Source of the DNA: Brevibacterium sp. CCUG 69071
Lineage (GTDB): Bacteria; Actinomycetota; Actinomycetes; Actinomycetales; Brevibacteriaceae
Direction: 5' to 3'
Assembly (NCBI RefSeq): GCF_021023135.1
Contig: NZ_PGFV01000001.1
Location: 620,001-684,000, forward strand
DNA length: 64,000 bases
Of the stretch, positions 1-9,456 are shown piece by piece. The notes beneath the pieces were generated by a model, which worked only from the letters and a program-made list of their open reading frames with translations, did no database searches and was not told where the DNA came from. The translations under genes and the position numbers were made by a program. Positions within the stretch are counted from its first letter, which is position 1; each line of letters begins with the position of its first letter.

Positions 1-893
1 ACGCAGTAGTAGATCGAGTTGTGGACGGTGAAGGTGGGGTCATCGTGTGTCGTCGGCCGCGAGTTCTCAAAGCAGCCGCCCTGGTCGATGGCGATGTCGA
101 CGAGCACCGAACCCGGCTTCATCCCGGCCACCATCTCATCGGTGACCAGCTTCGGAGCCTTCTTGCCCGGGATCAGCACCGAGCCGATGACCAGGTCGGC
201 CGTCGCCAGAGACTTCGTGATCTCGTACTTGTTCGAGACCTTCGTTGCGATCGCTCCGGCGAAGGTCTCATCGATCTGACGCAGACGCGGAATGTTGATG
301 TCGATGACCTCGACATCGGCTCCTAGCCCCAAGGCCATGCGGGCGGCATTGGTCCCGGCGACTCCGGCGCCGATGACGACGACGCTGGCGCGTTCGACAC
401 CGGGCACTCCCGAGAGCAGGATGCCCCGGCCGCCTTCGGCCTTGAGCAGGCTGTGGGCGCCGACCTGAGTCGAGAGGCGTCCGGCGATCTCGCTCATCGG
501 TGCCAGCAGGGGCAGTCCGCCGCCGTCGGGCTGGACGGTCTCATAGGCGATTGCGGTGGTTCCGGCGTTCATCAGCGCCTGGGTCAGGGCTTCGTCGGCG
601 GCCAGGTGCAGATAGGTGAAGAGCACGAGATCCTTGCGCAGGAAACCGTACTCCTGCTCGATGGGCTCCTTGACCTTGAGGACCAGGTCGCCGGCGGCCC
701 AGGTGCTTGCGGCATCGGCGGCGATGGTCGCTCCCGCCTCGACGTACTCCTCATCGGCGATGAAAGATCCGGCGCCGGCGCCGGCCTGAACGGTGACCTC
801 ATGTCCGTGGGCGACGAGCTCGTGGACTCCGGCGGCGGTGATGGCGACTCGGAACTCGTTGTTCTTGACCTCGGTGGGCACTGAAATGCGCAT
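1..893 (-). CDS. ald: Alanine dehydrogenase, C-terminus cut by window edge
   Basis: NAD-dependent L-alanine dehydrogenase, interconverting alanine and pyruvate plus ammonia in the cytoplasm. I translated the reverse strand directly: it opens [20 protein letters not shown], the family's N-terminal signature, and runs without a stop for 297 codons to the window edge. A Rossmann motif ([19 protein letters not shown]) lies near residue 175, and the visible part ends in the HNSIYYC segment near the usual active-site region. The family is about 370 residues, so roughly 75 are missing. The ATG at 893 follows a GAGGGAAA ribosome-binding site. The upstream 180 bases hold several dyads that could be operator sites. 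Family assignment is firm. Confidence 0.96.
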   Translation of the reverse strand, partial: MRISVPTEVKNNEFRVAITAAGVHELVAHGHEVTVQAGAGAGSFIADEEYVEAGATIAADAASTWAAGDLVLKVKEPIEQEYGFLRKDLVLFTYLHLAADEALTQALMNAGTTAIAYETVQPDGGGLPLLAPMSEIAGRLSTQVGAHSLLKAEGGRGILLSGVPGVERASVVVIGAGVAGTNAARMALGLGADVEVIDINIPRLRQIDETFAGAIATKVSNKYEITKSLATADLVIGSVLIPGKKAPKLVTDEMVAGMKPGSVLVDIAIDQGGCFENSRPTTHDDPTFTVHNSIYYC

Positions 894-981
894 TGCTTTC
901 CCTCTTCTCATTGGTGCGCCCGTGGGGCGGATGCGATCGACGGCGGCGTCGACCGGCTGCTGTCCTCACTCTATTGCCTAG

Positions 982-1046
982 AAGGTTTGCAGAGCAAACC
1001 TTTATGCCTGGTTTCGTCGCAAATTTTGCGGAATCAGTTTTCCGCA
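982..1046. promoter_or_regulatory. Cluster of dyads upstream of ald
   Basis: Three inverted repeats lie in the ald / small-protein intergenic region: AAGGTTTGC-AGA-GCAAACCTT (982-1002, perfect 9-base arms), CGCAAA-T-TTTGCG (1018-1030, perfect) and TGCGGAA-N6-TTCCGCA (1027-1046). In actinobacteria ald is often controlled by an Lrp/AsnC regulator (AldR), and the AT-centred second dyad would suit such a protein. No regulator gene is adjacent, so the regulator is a guess; the repeats themselves are plain. Confidence 0.5.
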
Positions 1047-1191
1047 GCGCGCACAAGAGCGGAAATCGCGATTCGCGGGAGACGCTCGGCCCAGCCTCCT
1101 ACATGCTTGGTGAGGAGCCGAGACTTCTCCACCGCAAAAGGTAAGCTGATCCATGTCAGTGCACGACTACGCGGATGAAAGAAGGTTCGCC

Positions 1192-1395
1192 ATGGGCATC
1201 TACGAAGACATCGACGGTCCCGATTCGAAGTACTACTTCAATCTCGAGACCAACGCCGTCGAGAAGGGACTCGTCAGCGACTGGACCCATCGCATGGGAC
1301 CGTATGAGACCGAAGAGGTCGCCCGCGCCGCGCTCGAGAAGGCGCGCGCACGCAACCAGAAGTGGGACGAGGACGACGAGAAGTGGAACGGCTGA
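1192..1395 (+). CDS. Small acidic protein preceding glnA2
   Basis: A 67-residue, acidic, aromatic-rich protein (starts MGIYEDIDGPDSKYYFNLET). I chose the ATG at 1192 because GAAAGAAGG lies just upstream; an in-frame ATG at 1153 has no such site. It contains an HRMGPYETEEVARAALEKA segment, resembling the short SPOR-like proteins often found beside glutamine synthetase genes in actinobacteria (memory-based, moderate confidence). It has no signal peptide or membrane segment. The stop is 4 bases before the glnA2 start, so the two are probably co-transcribed and translationally coupled. Function unknown. Confidence 0.8.
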   Translation: MGIYEDIDGPDSKYYFNLETNAVEKGLVSDWTHRMGPYETEEVARAALEKARARNQKWDEDDEKWNG

Positions 1396-1399
1396 ATTG

Positions 1400-2758
1400 A
1401 TGTCGCGCCAGGAAGAGTTCGTTCTCAGGACGGTCGAGGACCGTGAGGTCCGCTTCATCCGGCTATGGTTCACCGATGTGCTCGGACAGCTCAAGTCCGT
1501 GGCGATCGTTCCCGCTGAGCTCGAGGGGGCTTTCGCCGAGGGGATCGGCTTCGACGGCTCTGCCGTGGAGGGGCTCTCACGCGTCTATGAGGCCGACATG
1601 GTCCTCAAACCGGATCCCTCGACCTTCTCCCTGCTGCCGTGGAGGGGTGAGACCGAACCCACCGGACGCATGTTCTGCGACATCCACGTTCCCGGCGGCG
1701 AACCGGCTCCGGCCGATCCGCGCAATGTGCTCAAGCGGACGTTGGCGAAAGCCGCGGAGAAGGGCTTCACCTTCTACGTCCATCCGGAGATCGAGTTCTA
1801 TCTGTTCAAGACCGAGAATCTCGACACGGGCACCGGCATCATCGACGGCACGAAGCCGATTCCCGTGGACACCGCGGGCTACTTCGACCACGTCAACGGC
1901 GGCACCGCCAATGACTTCCGGCGTTCGGCGGTGACGATGCTCGAGGCCATGGGACTGTCGGTGGAATTCTCCCACCATGAGGGCGGACCCGGGCAGAACG
2001 AGATCGACCTGCGCTATGCGGACGCGCTGACCATGGCCGACAACATCATGACCTTCCGGTCGGTGATCAAAGAGGTCGCGATCTCGCAGGGCGTGTACGG
2101 CTCGTTCATGCCCAAGCCGCTGGCCGCGCATCCCGGCAACGGCATGCACACGCATGTGTCCCTGTTCGAAGGCGAGAACAATGCCTTCTTCGAACCGGGC
2201 GCGACGTACCAGCTCTCGAAGACCGGCCGTCAGTTCATCGCCGGCCTGCTCACCCACGCTGCCGAGATCACGGCGGTGACGAACCAGCATGTGAATTCCT
2301 ACAAGCGCCTGTGGACCGGACACGAAGCCCCGTCCTACATCTCCTGGGGGCACAGGAACCGGTCCGCGCTGGTCAGAGTCCCGCAGTACAACTCGGGCAA
2401 ATCCTCCTCGGCGCGTGTGGAGTACCGTGCCCTCGACTCCGCGGCCAATCCGTACCTGTCCTATGCGCTGATGCTCGCCGCCGGGCTCAAAGGCGTCGAG
2501 GAAGGGTACGAACTGCCGGAAGAGGCGGAGGACAACGTCTGGCTGCTCTCCGACACCGAACGCCGCGCGATGGGCATCAAGGCCCTGCCGACCAGCCTCT
2601 CGCACGCACTCGAACTGATGGAGCAGTCTGACCTCGTCGCCGAGACCCTCGGTGAGGAGGTGTTCGACTTCTTCCTGCGCAACAAGCGTCAGGAGTGGAC
2701 CGAATACCGTGCTCAGGTGACACCGTACGAGCTCGCCAAGCACTTCACCTCGATGTAA
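1400..2758 (+). CDS. glnA2: Glutamine synthetase family protein, GlnA2 type
   Basis: Type I glutamine synthetase fold, 452 residues. It carries the GFDGSAVEGL substrate-loop start, HPEIEFYLF (metal-binding glutamates), HHEGGPGQNEIDLRY and the NRSALVRVP segment. At the position of the regulatory tyrosine it reads DNVWLLSD (near residue 378), so it cannot be adenylylated there. This matches the alpha-type GlnA2 of mycobacteria rather than GlnA1. The ATG at 1400 is 4 bases after the preceding stop. glnE follows 5 bases after the stop, giving the order glnA2-glnE as in Rv2222c-Rv2221c. Some actinobacterial GlnA paralogues act on polyamines instead of ammonia, so the substrate is less certain than the fold. 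Confidence 0.93.
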   Translation: MSRQEEFVLRTVEDREVRFIRLWFTDVLGQLKSVAIVPAELEGAFAEGIGFDGSAVEGLSRVYEADMVLKPDPSTFSLLPWRGETEPTGRMFCDIHVPGGEPAPADPRNVLKRTLAKAAEKGFTFYVHPEIEFYLFKTENLDTGTGIIDGTKPIPVDTAGYFDHVNGGTANDFRRSAVTMLEAMGLSVEFSHHEGGPGQNEIDLRYADALTMADNIMTFRSVIKEVAISQGVYGSFMPKPLAAHPGNGMHTHVSLFEGENNAFFEPGATYQLSKTGRQFIAGLLTHAAEITAVTNQHVNSYKRLWTGHEAPSYISWGHRNRSALVRVPQYNSGKSSSARVEYRALDSAANPYLSYALMLAAGLKGVEEGYELPEEAEDNVWLLSDTERRAMGIKALPTSLSHALELMEQSDLVAETLGEEVFDFFLRNKRQEWTEYRAQVTPYELAKHFTSM

Positions 2759-2763
2759 TCGCC

Positions 2764-5700
2764 ATGGCCCGCCTGACTTCCCGAACGTCTTCGGTCTCCG
2801 AATCCGCGGCCCGCTTCCTGACCGAGATCAACGAGATCCTCGGGCAGGAGCTGGCCACGGATTCGCGGTTCATCGATCTGCTCGAGGCGACGCCCGACCC
2901 GCATGCGGCTGCACTGGGACTGCTCAGAATCCTCGAGGCCGCCGGGGATGAGGCCGGGCAGTTCCTCAGCGCCGTGCGCACCGGCACCGCGAAGGATCTG
3001 AGCGAGGATGACCTCGACCGGGCTCTGTTGGCGCGACTTCTTGGGGTGATGGGCACCTCGGAGGCGATGGTCGACCACCTCGTGCGCAACCCGAAGTCCC
3101 TGCCCGTGCTGTTGGAGAGGGACCCGTTCCTCATCATCTCCACCCCGGCGGCTTCCTCATCGTCACTGCGCTCCGCCCTCCTCGACGCCGTCGGGGCGAA
3201 TGCCGACGATCCCTCTCCGATCGCCGAAACGCTCGGCGACGACGGCGTCCGGGCACTGCGGCGAGCCTACCGAGACGCCCAGCTGCGCCTGGTCGCCGAC
3301 GATGTGGCCGCCGAGGCTCCTGTGGAGATCGTCGACCATGTCATGGCTGTGCTCTCCGACCTCGCGGCCGCCGCCATGGATGCGGCTCTGGCCATCGCCC
3401 GAGCCGAACTCGATCCGAACGGTTCGATCAGACTCGCCGTGATCGCCCTGGGCAAGACCGGGGCACGGGAACTCAACTACGTCTCCGATGTCGATGTCGT
3501 CTTCGTCCTCGATTCCGCAACCGATGACGAGCAGCGATCGCTGGCCACGGACATCGCGCAGCGCATGCGCGGCATCCTCTCCGATGCGGGCCCCGAACCC
3601 GCCCTGTGGGAGGTCGACACGGCGCTGCGTCCCGAAGGCAAGGCCGGGCCGCTGGTGCGCACCCTCTCCGAATACACCCACTACTATTCCGATATCGCGA
3701 AGAACTGGGAGTTCCAGGCCCTGCTCAAGGCGCGTCCGGTCGCCGGCGACGCCGAGGTGGGTCAGGCCTTCTCCGACAGCCTCCTCCCGCTGGTGTGGCA
3801 GGCCTCCAGTCGGCAGGGTTTCATCGACGGCATCCGGTCGATGCGCCGGCGAGTCGTCGACCTCATCCCCGCCGCCGAGGCGCCACGGCAGATCAAGCTC
3901 GGACGTGGGGGACTGCGCGATGTCGAGTTCTCCGCCCAGCTGCTCCAGCTCGTCCACGGCCGCACCGACGAAGACATCCGGACTCCCAATACGCTCATGG
4001 CGTTGGAAGAGCTCGGAGAGCACGGCTATATCGGCAAGGACGACGCCTTCGCCTTCTCCACGGCCTACCGGTTCATGCGGGTCGTCGAACACCGGGTGCA
4101 GATGCCGCGGATGCTGCGCAACGCACTCATCCCCGATGACCCGGAGAAGCTGCGGAGTTTGGCCCGATCGGTCTTCCGTTCCGGCTCTCGCACCGGTGAG
4201 AGACTCGAGGAGACGCGTCGGGACTATGCCAAGCAGGTGACGCGGCTGCATGAGCAGATCTTCTACCGCCCGATCCTCGAGGCCGCTGTCGGGGTGCACG
4301 GGGCCGTCGTCGACGCCCACAACCGCGGGACGAGTCTGCAGGCGGCAGCGGATCGCCTGCGGGCCTTCGGCTACCGCGATCCGCAGGGAGCACTCGGCCA
4401 TATCAAGTCGCTGACCACCGGCATGTCACGGACGGCCCTGGTGATCAAGCAGGTGCTTCCTGCACTGCTCGACTGGTTCTCCGACGGGGTCGAACCCGAT
4501 TCCGCGCTGCTGTCCTTCCGGCGTCTGAGTGAATCGCTGTCGTCATCGGGCTGGTTCCTCAAGATGCTCCGGGACTCGGGTCTCGCCGCCAAATCGGTGG
4601 CCGAGGTGCTCTCACTGTCGGGCTATTCGACCGAGCTGCTGCTACGGCAGCCGGCAGCGGTGGCCTGGCTGGACGACTTCGAGAATCTGCGTGCCCGAGA
4701 CCCGCAGACCCTTGAGGCGGAAGTCTCCGGCCTGCTCAAACGCCATGGTGCGGCGGCGGTCACGCAGATCCGGGAGACCTACAGTCGCGAGCTGCTGCGG
4801 ATCGCTCTGCGCGATGTGCTCGATGCCGGGGATCGGGCCGAGATCCCCGGCGATCTCTCGGATCTCATGGACCTGGCCGTGTCCGGCGCGCTCCGGGCCG
4901 TGCGCTTCGACCTCGACGGTCCCGAGACCCCGGACTATGAGTTCGCGCTCGTCGCCATGGGCCGTTGGGGCGGCAGGGAGATCGGCTACTTCTCCGATGC
5001 CGACTCCATGTTCGTCTATCGAGCGACCGGGGAAGACCTCGACGCCGAGGCGAAGGCGAAGCTGAGCAAGCACGTGAACAAGATCGCCCTGCAGCTGACA
5101 ACCCGGCTCAAGGCCAGCGAAGGGGCACAGGGCGTCGACCTCGACGCGGACCTGCGCCCCGAAGGCAAGAACGGACCCCTCGTCCGCAGCTTCTCCTCCT
5201 ACCAGGCCTACTATGCGAAATGGTCGCAGCCCTGGGAAGCGCAGGCGCTGCTGCGAGCACGCCCCGTCGCCGGTGATCAGGCGCTCATCGATGACTTCGC
5301 CGAACTCATCGACCCGCTGCGCTACCCGTCCGAGATGCCGGGCAAGGCGCTCACTCAGGTCCGAACCCTGAAGGCGCGGATGGAGGACGAGCGGCTGCCG
5401 CGCAGCGCGGACAAGCGACGGCACCTCAAGCTCGGCCGCGGCAGCCTCTCCGACGTCGAATGGACCGTGCAGCTCCTCCAGCTCCAACACGCTGATCGGC
5501 TGCCCGCGCTGCGGACGACCTCGACGCTGCCGGCCCTGCGGGTCGCGGCCGAGGAATCGCTGATACCGGAGGAGGACGCCGAGGAGTTGGCCGTCGCATG
5601 GCAGCTGGCCACCGATGTGCGATCGGCGGTGATGCTCTACCGCGGTCGCACGGCACAGTCACTGCCGGCCGATCACACCGAACTCGAAGCCACCGCCCGA

Positions 5701-5808
5701 CTGCTGGGCTACCCCGTCGGGGGAGGACACGACCTCGAGGACGACTACCTGCGCGCCACCCGGCACGCGAGGAACGTCATGGAGCACCGCTTCTACGGAT
5801 TCACCTGA
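2764..5808 (+). CDS. glnE: Bifunctional glutamine synthetase adenylyltransferase/deadenylase
   Basis: GlnE adds and removes AMP on the regulatory tyrosine of GlnA. The protein has 1014 residues, the expected two-headed size. The N-terminal nucleotidyltransferase core shows ALGKTGARELNYVSDVDVVF (about residue 228) and the C-terminal core AMGRWGGREIGYFSDADSMF (about residue 730); each is followed by an LRPEGK strand and an RGxLxDVE helix. Both heads keep the SDxD metal-binding aspartates, so both activities are expected. The target is the adenylylatable GlnA at 7424-8848, not the adjacent GlnA2. The gene overlaps the convergent mycothione reductase gene by 16 bases. Confidence 0.97.
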   Translation: MARLTSRTSSVSESAARFLTEINEILGQELATDSRFIDLLEATPDPHAAALGLLRILEAAGDEAGQFLSAVRTGTAKDLSEDDLDRALLARLLGVMGTSEAMVDHLVRNPKSLPVLLERDPFLIISTPAASSSSLRSALLDAVGANADDPSPIAETLGDDGVRALRRAYRDAQLRLVADDVAAEAPVEIVDHVMAVLSDLAAAAMDAALAIARAELDPNGSIRLAVIALGKTGARELNYVSDVDVVFVLDSATDDEQRSLATDIAQRMRGILSDAGPEPALWEVDTALRPEGKAGPLVRTLSEYTHYYSDIAKNWEFQALLKARPVAGDAEVGQAFSDSLLPLVWQASSRQGFIDGIRSMRRRVVDLIPAAEAPRQIKLGRGGLRDVEFSAQLLQLVHGRTDEDIRTPNTLMALEELGEHGYIGKDDAFAFSTAYRFMRVVEHRVQMPRMLRNALIPDDPEKLRSLARSVFRSGSRTGERLEETRRDYAKQVTRLHEQIFYRPILEAAVGVHGAVVDAHNRGTSLQAAADRLRAFGYRDPQGALGHIKSLTTGMSRTALVIKQVLPALLDWFSDGVEPDSALLSFRRLSESLSSSGWFLKMLRDSGLAAKSVAEVLSLSGYSTELLLRQPAAVAWLDDFENLRARDPQTLEAEVSGLLKRHGAAAVTQIRETYSRELLRIALRDVLDAGDRAEIPGDLSDLMDLAVSGALRAVRFDLDGPETPDYEFALVAMGRWGGREIGYFSDADSMFVYRATGEDLDAEAKAKLSKHVNKIALQLTTRLKASEGAQGVDLDADLRPEGKNGPLVRSFSSYQAYYAKWSQPWEAQALLRARPVAGDQALIDDFAELIDPLRYPSEMPGKALTQVRTLKARMEDERLPRSADKRRHLKLGRGSLSDVEWTVQLLQLQHADRLPALRTTSTLPALRVAAEESLIPEEDAEELAVAWQLATDVRSAVMLYRGRTAQSLPADHTELEATARLLGYPVGGGHDLEDDYLRATRHARNVMEHRFYGFT

Positions 5809-7271
5809 TCTTCGAACTCGAGACCGAGCAGCGCGTTCTCGATCACTTCGGGCAGGGCAGGGTGGATCCAGTACTGACCTTCGGCAACCTCGTCGGCTCG
5901 CTGGCCGAAGGCCATCGCCTGGATCAGCGGTTGGATGATCATCGACGCCTCGTGGCCGACGATATGTGCGCCGAGGATCTGCCGGGTTCCACGGTCGGCG
6001 ATGATCTTCACGATCCCCGGATCATCGGCCATCGCCCAGCCGTAGGCGACGTCGGCGTACTTCTGCACCTTGACGGTGATCTCGTGGCCGGCCTCGCGAG
6101 CCTGCTTCTCCGTCATTCCGACATAGGCGACCTGCGGTAAGGAGAACACCGCCCCGGGGACGGCATGATGGTTGACGACGGCGAGGTCAGCCTCGGCGGC
6201 GCTGCCCGGTGCCCCGGCCGCCACATCGGCGGCCAGGTTGCGACCGACGATCTTCGCTTCGTGGTTGGCCACATGCTTGAGCTGATGGGGAGAGCTGATA
6301 TCGCCGAGGGCGAAGACGCCGGGAACCGGCTGCCCATCGGCGAGGACCCGCTGATGCTCATCGACGGCGAGCCGATGATCGGGATGGACGTCGAATCCGG
6401 TGGCGCCGATCTCCAATCCGGCCGTGTTCGGCTTCCTGCCCGTGGCGATGAGCACGCCGTCGGCGGTGATCGTGCTCGGCAGCTCCACCTCGTCGAGGCG
6501 GCCGCTGGGCCCCACCGTCACGGTCACGCCCTCCTCGGCAACGGAGTACCCGGTGACCTCAGCACCGTGGAGGACCGTGTGGGTGCTGTCGAAGAGCGAG
6601 GTGTACTCCTCGGAGATCTCCTCATCGAGGTGTCCGAGCAGACGGGGACCGCGGGTGATCACCGTCACCTCCGTGCCGAGGCCGGCGAAGACATGGGCGA
6701 ACTCCGCGGCTATGATCCCCGATCCGATGACGATGAGGCGTCGGGGACGCTCGGGCAGGCGCATGACGGTGTTCGAGGTGAAGACGGGATAGCCGTCCGT
6801 GTCGACGCGGGCTCGATCGAGTCCGTCGGCCTCGGGAATGACCGGTGAGGCGCCGGCGGCGATGACGATGCGATCTGCTGTGATCTCCTCTCCCGAAGCC
6901 GTCCGAACGCTCTTGGGCCCGGTGAAGTGGACGTGTTCGGGCACGACCGTGACATTGGGCTGACGGTCACTGCTGCGGTACTCGCGACCGCCGGCCTCGA
7001 TGGCGTCGACCCGCGAGAAGATCCGGTCGCGCAGGGTAGGCCAATCGACCCCGTCGAACTCCGTGGAGATGTTGTAGCGATCAGAGTCCGCCGCCTGCTC
7101 GGCGAGCGTGGCGGGATAGACGAACATTTTCGTCGGGATGCAGCCGACGTTGAGGCAGGTGCCGCCGAAGTGCCATTCCTCGGCGATCGCGGTCTTGAGA
7201 CCGACGAATCTGGAATCGAGGAACATGTTCCCCGAACCCGTGCCGATGAGAAGCAGATCGTAGTCAGTCAT
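5793..7271 (-). CDS. mtr: Mycothione reductase
   Basis: Flavoprotein disulfide reductase (492 residues) that regenerates mycothiol from its disulfide using NADPH. The N-terminus reads YDLLLIGTGSGNMFLDSRF, and the redox-active pair is in GGTCLNVGCIPTKMF. A second Rossmann motif (VIGSGIIAAEFAHVFAGLG) lies near residue 180, and the C-terminal interface carries the HPALPEVIENAL histidine. GTGSGN and IPTKMFVYPA fit mycothione reductase better than lipoamide dehydrogenase; compare the true LpdA at 15921-17309. The ATG follows GAGGGAT. It marks a mycothiol-producing actinobacterium. It sits between glnE and glnA, a position I do not recall from mycobacteria. Confidence 0.93.
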   Translation of the reverse strand: MTDYDLLLIGTGSGNMFLDSRFVGLKTAIAEEWHFGGTCLNVGCIPTKMFVYPATLAEQAADSDRYNISTEFDGVDWPTLRDRIFSRVDAIEAGGREYRSSDRQPNVTVVPEHVHFTGPKSVRTASGEEITADRIVIAAGASPVIPEADGLDRARVDTDGYPVFTSNTVMRLPERPRRLIVIGSGIIAAEFAHVFAGLGTEVTVITRGPRLLGHLDEEISEEYTSLFDSTHTVLHGAEVTGYSVAEEGVTVTVGPSGRLDEVELPSTITADGVLIATGRKPNTAGLEIGATGFDVHPDHRLAVDEHQRVLADGQPVPGVFALGDISSPHQLKHVANHEAKIVGRNLAADVAAGAPGSAAEADLAVVNHHAVPGAVFSLPQVAYVGMTEKQAREAGHEITVKVQKYADVAYGWAMADDPGIVKIIADRGTRQILGAHIVGHEASMIIQPLIQAMAFGQRADEVAEGQYWIHPALPEVIENALLGLEFEDQVNP

Positions 7272-7336
7272 AGTCCATCCCTCTGTCAGTCGTCAGTCCG
7301 CGGGGCCGGTGGCTCTCGGACTGGGCGTGTGCGCGA

Positions 7337-7370
7337 AAGAGCGCCACGGGTGAGAACCCGTGACGCTCTT
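7337..7370 (-). terminator. Terminator of glnA
   Basis: Stem of 15 pairs with a four-base loop: outer AAGAGCG/CGCTCTT and inner CACGGGT/ACCCGTG. The single C-A mismatch on the + strand becomes a G-U pair in RNA from the - strand, so the hairpin is best formed in the glnA transcript, whose stop lies 53 bases upstream. Confidence 0.75.
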
Positions 7371-7423
7371 ACTGTATTCCCTCCGCAGGGGAGGCTGCTA
7401 TCGCTGGGATCGCGCGGCCGAAC

Positions 7424-8848
7424 TCAGAGTGAGTAGTAGAGCTCGTACTCGGTGGGTGTCGGACGGAGACGAGCCACCTCGATCTCGTTCTCTCGCTTGA
7501 TGCGGATCCAGGTCTCGATGAGATCCGAGGTGAACACATCGCCGGCGGTGAGGAAGTCGTGGTCCTTCTCGAGCTCGAGCAGCGCCTCGTCGAGGGAACC
7601 GGGGACGAGCTTGATGTCCTTGGCCTCCTCGGGAGGAAGCTCGTAGAGGTCCTTGTCGATCGGCTCTGGGGGCTCGATCCGGTTGCGGATTCCGTCGAGG
7701 CCGGCCATCAGTTGGGCGGAGAAGGCCAGGTAGGGGTTCGTCGAGGGATCCGGCACGCGGAACTCGAGGCGCTTGGCCTTCGGCGAGGAACCGGTGACCG
7801 GGATGCGGATGGCGGCCGAGCGGTTGCGAGCCGAGTAGACGAGGTTGACGGGCGCCTCGTAGCCGGGGACCAGGCGACGGTAGGAGTTGATCGTCGGGTT
7901 GGTGAAGGCGAGCACGGCTCCCGCGTGCTCGATGAGGCCGCCGATGTACCAGCGAGCGAGGTCCGAGAGACCGCCGTAGCCGTTCTCGTCATAGAACAGC
8001 GGCTCGCCGTTCTTCCACAGCGACTGGTGGCAGTGCATGCCCGAGCCGTTGTCGTTGAACAGCGGCTTCGGCATGAAAGTGGCCGACTTGCCGACGTTGA
8101 ACGCGGTGTTCTTGATCACGTACTTGAAGTCGAGCAGCTGATCGCCGGCGTGCTGCAGCGTCTTGAACTTGTAGTTGATCTCCTGCTGGCCCGCGGTGCC
8201 GACCTCGTGGTGAGCGCGCTCCATCTCGAAGCCGATCTGCTCGAGGGTCAGTGACATCTGATCGCGGATGTCAGCGAAGTGGTCCTGAGGAGAGACGGGG
8301 AAGTAGCCGCCCTTGAAGGGGGTCTTGTACCCCTGGTTGCCTCCCGGCTCGTCATCGCCGGTGTTCCAGGCTGCCTCTTCGGACTCGACCTCGTAGAAGC
8401 TGTTGCCGGGGGTGTTGTCGAAGCGCACGGAATCGAAGAGGTAGAACTCGGCCTCGGCGCCGAAGAATACGGTGTCGGCGATGCCGGTGCTCTCGAGGTA
8501 GGCCTCAGCCTTCGCGGCGACCTGGCGGGGGTCGCGAGAGTAGGGCTCATCGGTGAAGGGATCGACGATCGAGTGCGTGACCACGAGCGTCTTGGCTTCG
8601 CGGAACGGGTCGATGTAGGCCGAGGACACGTCGGCGAGCAGCTTCATGTCGGACTCATGGATGCCCTGGAACCCCGTGATCGAGGAACCGTCGAAGAGCA
8701 GCCCTTCAGTGATCTCCTCCTCACCGTACGAGGCGGCGGGAAGGTTGAAATGCTGCACGACACCTGGGAGGTCGCAGAAGCGAACGTCGACGAATTTGAC
8801 GTCGTTCTCCGAGATGTAGTTGACGAGTTCTTCAGCAGACGAGAACAC
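7424..8848 (-). CDS. glnA: Glutamine synthetase, type I, adenylylatable
   Basis: The main ammonia-assimilating glutamine synthetase, 474 residues, beta type. Signatures include [49 protein letters not shown] and the adenylylation loop [10 protein letters not shown] with Tyr at about residue 402, the site used by GlnE. The start is a GTG at 8848 preceded by AGGAG six bases away. A possible GlnR-type site lies 77-103 bases upstream and a hairpin terminator follows the stop. It is the physiological partner of glnE, 1.6 kb away on the opposite strand. Role is certain. Confidence 0.97.
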   Translation of the reverse strand: MFSSAEELVNYISENDVKFVDVRFCDLPGVVQHFNLPAASYGEEEITEGLLFDGSSITGFQGIHESDMKLLADVSSAYIDPFREAKTLVVTHSIVDPFTDEPYSRDPRQVAAKAEAYLESTGIADTVFFGAEAEFYLFDSVRFDNTPGNSFYEVESEEAAWNTGDDEPGGNQGYKTPFKGGYFPVSPQDHFADIRDQMSLTLEQIGFEMERAHHEVGTAGQQEINYKFKTLQHAGDQLLDFKYVIKNTAFNVGKSATFMPKPLFNDNGSGMHCHQSLWKNGEPLFYDENGYGGLSDLARWYIGGLIEHAGAVLAFTNPTINSYRRLVPGYEAPVNLVYSARNRSAAIRIPVTGSSPKAKRLEFRVPDPSTNPYLAFSAQLMAGLDGIRNRIEPPEPIDKDLYELPPEEAKDIKLVPGSLDEALLELEKDHDFLTAGDVFTSDLIETWIRIKRENEIEVARLRPTPTEYELYYSL

Positions 8849-8924
8849 TTAGGTCTCCTAGTTCGATTCGTATGGCCGTTTGCCTGACCACCCTCCATAC
8901 TAATTGGCCCCAGGTGAAGACGTG

Positions 8925-8951
8925 ATGTCGTTCATGTTTCGGGCATGTTTC
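8925..8951. promoter_or_regulatory. Possible GlnR-type box upstream of glnA
   Basis: Read toward glnA the region shows GAAAC-ATGCCC-GAAAC-ATGAAC-GACAT: two exact GAAAC pentamers and a weaker third, each separated by six bases. Spacing of five plus six is the architecture known for actinobacterial GlnR boxes. The position, shared between glnA (-) and the RDD gene (+), fits nitrogen control. No regulator gene is in the window, so the factor is inferred. Confidence 0.45.
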
Positions 8952-8979
8952 CTGAGGATCCGTCCAGGGTTCACTTCGG

Positions 8980-8985
8980 TAGGCT
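8980..8985 (+). promoter_or_regulatory. -10 hexamer for leaderless RDD-protein mRNA
   Basis: TAGGCT ends six bases before the GTG at 8992, so transcription would begin at or next to the start codon. No good Shine-Dalgarno sequence precedes the GTG. No convincing -35 is visible. Confidence 0.4.
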
Positions 8986-8991
8986 GGGACC

Positions 8992-9432
8992 GTGATTGAT
9001 CGTGATGACCTCGGGTCTTGGCTGGATGGCCCCAAAATCGAGCGAGAGCCCGGAGACTGGCCGGGCAAGCGTCTCGGACTGCCCGAGTCGGGCCGGCACT
9101 CTCTGGCACCGGCGTGGCGGCGGATACTGGCCCTCCTCGTGGACTGGCTGATGTGTCTGGCGATCGCCAACGTCATCGACTCCGGGAACCCGTTCCTGGC
9201 TCCGGGCATCTTCGCGCTCGAGCAATTCCTGCTGGTGGCCACGCTGGGCTACTCGGTCGGTCACCGGATCTTCGGCATCGAGGTCCGCCGCCTCGACGGT
9301 CATGTGCCCGGACTGCTCAAGTCCCTCATCCGCGCGGTCCTCGTCGTGCTCGTCATTCCCGCGCTGATCTTCGACCGCGACAATCGTGGCCTGCACGATC
9401 TCGCGGCCGGCACCGTGATCCTCCGCCGCTGA
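8992..9432 (+). CDS. RDD family membrane protein
   Basis: A 146-residue membrane protein with an Arg-Asp-Asp-type domain. The opening arginine/aspartate pair is in WRRILALLVDWLMCLAIAN, followed by a second helix (FALEQFLLVATLGYSVGHRI), the FGIEVRRLDG turn, a third helix (LIRAVLVVLVIPALIF) and the closing DRDNRGLHDLAAGTVIL. The N-terminal 40 residues are soluble and charged. The start is GTG, probably leaderless. An RDD gene also lies beside glnA and the DUF4191 gene in mycobacteria (Rv2219A, from memory). Function unknown; some RDD proteins take part in ion or osmolyte transport. Confidence 0.9.
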   Translation: MIDRDDLGSWLDGPKIEREPGDWPGKRLGLPESGRHSLAPAWRRILALLVDWLMCLAIANVIDSGNPFLAPGIFALEQFLLVATLGYSVGHRIFGIEVRRLDGHVPGLLKSLIRAVLVVLVIPALIFDRDNRGLHDLAAGTVILRR

Positions 9433-9456
9433 CTCGCCACTGGTCCGTCCCTCCAT

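Noticed and set aside
1577..2743. 388-codon open frame on the - strand
   Set aside because: Antisense shadow of glnA2.
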